Source of the DNA: Cytobacillus gottheilii
Lineage (GTDB): Bacteria; Bacillota; Bacilli; Bacillales; Cytobacillaceae
Assembly (NCBI RefSeq): GCF_900166665.1
Contig: NZ_LT800494.1
Location: 226,698 to 290,697, forward strand
DNA: 64,000 nt
Direction: 5' to 3'
The notes under the pieces are model-generated. The model saw only the letters and a list, made by a program, of their open reading frames with translations, was not told where the DNA came from and searched no databases. The translations under genes and the position numbers were made by a program. This document shows, in pieces, positions 62,113 through 64,000 of the stretch; within the stretch, counting starts at the first letter, position 1; each line of letters begins with the position of its first letter.

Positions 62113-63471
62113 CTAAAAGATAATATGAGCCGCAATCACAATGATCGGCAATGTGATGATGGTTCTTTGAATAAAAATAATGACAAGCTCAAGAAATGTA
62201 ACAGGAATTTTACTGCCGAGCAAAAGACCGCCCACTTCAGACATGTAAATCAATTGTGTAACAGATACACTTGCCACAACAAATCGTGTCATTTCACTTT
62301 CAATTCCAGAACCGATTACAGATGGCAAGAACATGTCAGCAAAACCGACAACCAAGGTCTCTGAAGCGGCCTTTGCTTCCGGGATCTGCATCCATTCTAA
62401 AATTGGAATAAACGGCATCCCTAGAATCTGAAATACAGGTGTGTACTCAGCGATGATTAAGGCAAGTGTTCCAAGTGCCATGACAATTGGTGCTACACCC
62501 ATCCACATATCGAGAATGTTCTTAGCTCCATCCTGAAAGAATGCAGTAACTCCATTATGGGATCTTGCTTTAGCAACAGCCTTTGTAACACCCCAGCTAA
62601 AAGGGGTGTACCCATCTGGGATGCTTTCATCAGCCTGGCTAGCCTCGCCATTATAATACGTATCAGGTTTGCGTGATAAAGGCGGGATTCTTGGACTAAT
62701 TAAAGCAGCCGCAAGTCCTGCAATTAAGATGGTGATATAAAAGGGCACAAACATGCTTCCTAAACCAACCTGTGAGATCACCACTAAAGAAAATGTAATT
62801 GATACAACGGAAAAAGTTGTACCGATCACAGCTGCTTCTCGTTTTGTATAAAAACCCTCTTCATACTGCTTGCTTGTTAACAAAACACCAATTGTACCAT
62901 CTCCAAGCCATGAAGCAACACAATCAATGGAAGAACGACCGGGAAGTTTAAAAACAGGGCGCATCAATTTAGCTAACAGTGTACCGACAAATTCCAGCAG
63001 ACCGAAATTTAGAAGCAATGGTAAAAATAAACCTGCAAATAGGAAGACTGCAAATAAAACCGGCAGCAGGTCATATAAAAGCAATCCGCCCGTATTCTCA
63101 GACCAAACTGCTTCTGGACCTATTTTGAACAGGGCTGCGATGGCGAATAGACTGCCGATTACCCGGGCAATCACCCATATATAGCTAACATCAAATAAAT
63201 TTGTGAAAAATGAACTGTTTTGTATAAAAGCAGGCTTTGCCCACTTAGCCGCAAGTGTGCCAATTAATGTAATGAATATCAAGACCGTCATAATTGCCGG
63301 AATATATCCTGCAAGTACATCTTGAATAAAATTAGATAGAATGGCGATTGGGATCGTAATTTCCCCGCCATAAGAAATTGGCACCATAAAAAAACCGATT
63401 CCAATAAGGGAAGGGATGATGAATTTTGTTAAATCAGCGGCTGCATATTTCTTCTCTGTTGTTTGCTGCAA
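62113..63471 (-). CDS. YjiH-family membrane protein with nucleoside-recognition (GATE) domain
   Basis: About 452 residues and ten to eleven helices. Two Gate-type segments are visible: RSSIDCVASWLGDGTIGVLLTSKQYEEGFYTKREA and GFADMFLPSVIGSGIESEMTRFVVASVSVTQLIY, as in YjiH and related spore-maturation/nucleoside transporter-like proteins; the substrate is unknown. TTG at 63471 is favoured by AAAAGG 6-8 nt upstream; a GTG three codons earlier directly abuts that site. Monocistronic. Confidence 0.85.
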   Translation of the reverse strand: MQQTTEKKYAAADLTKFIIPSLIGIGFFMVPISYGGEITIPIAILSNFIQDVLAGYIPAIMTVLIFITLIGTLAAKWAKPAFIQNSSFFTNLFDVSYIWVIARVIGSLFAIAALFKIGPEAVWSENTGGLLLYDLLPVLFAVFLFAGLFLPLLLNFGLLEFVGTLLAKLMRPVFKLPGRSSIDCVASWLGDGTIGVLLTSKQYEEGFYTKREAAVIGTTFSVVSITFSLVVISQVGLGSMFVPFYITILIAGLAAALISPRIPPLSRKPDTYYNGEASQADESIPDGYTPFSWGVTKAVAKARSHNGVTAFFQDGAKNILDMWMGVAPIVMALGTLALIIAEYTPVFQILGMPFIPILEWMQIPEAKAASETLVVGFADMFLPSVIGSGIESEMTRFVVASVSVTQLIYMSEVGGLLLGSKIPVTFLELVIIFIQRTIITLPIIVIAAHIIF

Positions 63472-63622
63472 TTCATTCACCTTTTCTATTAATATTTATA
63501 AGCAAAAACTAATTTTAATACATTTCTATAAGATTGCCAACTCTTTTATGTATTTGCTTACCCTCTACCTAAATTCCACCAATGCTTTGTTTTTTAAACC
63601 TTTTTTAAAAGAAAAAACGAAA

Positions 63623-63940
63623 GAGGCTGGGACAAAACGAAATTAATCTTTCTAAAACACGAATATTCACTATCTTGGTTTGGGTGTTTAAACAAGTCCG
63701 TTCCACTGCGCTGCGGCCCCTCGCTTTCCGTGGGGAGGAAGCTGAGCCTCCTCGAAGCAAAGCTTCTGCGGGGTCTCACCTTTTCCTCTATTGCCCACAG
63801 GAGTCGAGGGTCCTCCGCTCCATTTCACTCATGTTCATAAAATATATTTTATAATCATAAATAAAAAACCGAATGATTAGAAAGATAACTTCCTAACCAT
63901 TCGGTTCTATGAGTGTGTTAAATACTTATGTCCCAGCCTC
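63623..63940 (-). repeat. TIR-bounded structured repeat, copy 4 (most intact)
   Basis: A 318-bp element bounded by perfect 12-bp inverted repeats, GAGGCTGGGACA (63623-63634) and TGTCCCAGCCTC (63929-63940). Nearly identical to copy 1. It contains the long GC-rich stem region and the hairpin AACCGAATGATTAG / CTAACCATTCGGTT (63867-63906), which with its T-run would terminate transcription entering from the right on the minus strand. The last 60 bp of the window show nothing recognisable. Confidence 0.92.
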
Positions 63941-64000
63941 ATTTTTTGATCTGACTAGGAAAAAATGATAACTAATGTTCCGGCAATAAAGCAATAAAAG

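Noticed and set aside
25358..63940. Insertion sequences encoding a transposase
   Set aside because: The repeat copies are too short (about 315 bp) and contain no transposase-like frame, so they are reported as non-autonomous repeats.

Overview
The window looks like chromosomal DNA of an AT-rich, Gram-positive, probably endospore-forming member of the Bacillaceae. Supporting signs are strong AGGAGG-type ribosome-binding sites with frequent TTG and GTG starts, a 1-Cys OhrR with its TACAATT operator, a PurR PurBox pair, a CcpA cre site, NagR dre sites, an L-box (lysine) riboswitch, sigma-D chemotaxis promoters, a Bce-type bacitracin-resistance-like module and a coat-F-like DUF3231 protein. No rRNA, tRNA, CRISPR array, prophage or transposase gene was seen.

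Layout. 0-16 kb: formaldehyde-fixing hxlAB; ohr/ohrR peroxide defence; aspartate ammonia-lyase; an unknown two-gene membrane operon; a 7TM-PAS-GGDEF cyclase; malate:quinone oxidoreductase; a MetNIQ-type importer whose ATPase lacks the usual regulatory domain; a chemoreceptor; a divergent SDR/TetR pair. 16-31 kb: GltS-type symporter; SAP-domain protein; a Cache chemoreceptor; a divergent RpiR regulator beside an ECF importer fused-ATPase operon ending in a PHP phosphoesterase; guaC; ribokinase; a nitroreductase; a lysine-riboswitch-controlled amino-acid ABC importer. 31-47 kb: nitroreductase, M20 peptidase, asparaginase, CutC, a TetR-MFS operon with a perfect palindromic operator, a Bce-type ABC/two-component module, DUF3231, a FAD oxidoreductase, a second MFS pump and a DUF4230 protein. 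48-64 kb: the GlcNAc regulon (nagP, nagA-nagB, nagR), a peptide transporter, a ParM-like actin cassette with an upstream iteron array, a TrxB-like flavoprotein, a zincin-like protein, DUF4181, an alpha-glucosidase, YbaK, a Gly/Pro-rich surface-type protein and a YjiH-family membrane protein.

The non-coding DNA is unusually structured. Four copies of a roughly 315-bp element with 12-bp terminal inverted repeats (25.4, 31.3, 35.9 and 63.6 kb) carry long stems in which both arms have changed together between copies, and each copy carries a terminator-like hairpin; in the three cases where the upstream gene is visible, the hairpin points in that gene's direction. A 52-bp tandem array lies at 47.8-48.1 kb. 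Two adjacent arrays at 61.1-61.4 kb have an exact 21-bp period with different cores (CGATCA and CCTATCAAA), and two more units of the second type sit at 31.6 kb with the same 21-bp spacing.

The best candidates for an undescribed system are (1) the chromosomal-looking actin-like segregation cassette at 54.5-56.7 kb (iterons, ParM-like ATPase, acidic-tailed RHH-like partner), (2) the RpiR-ECF-PHP uptake operon at 20-25.2 kb of unknown substrate, and (3) the covarying TIR-bounded repeat family.
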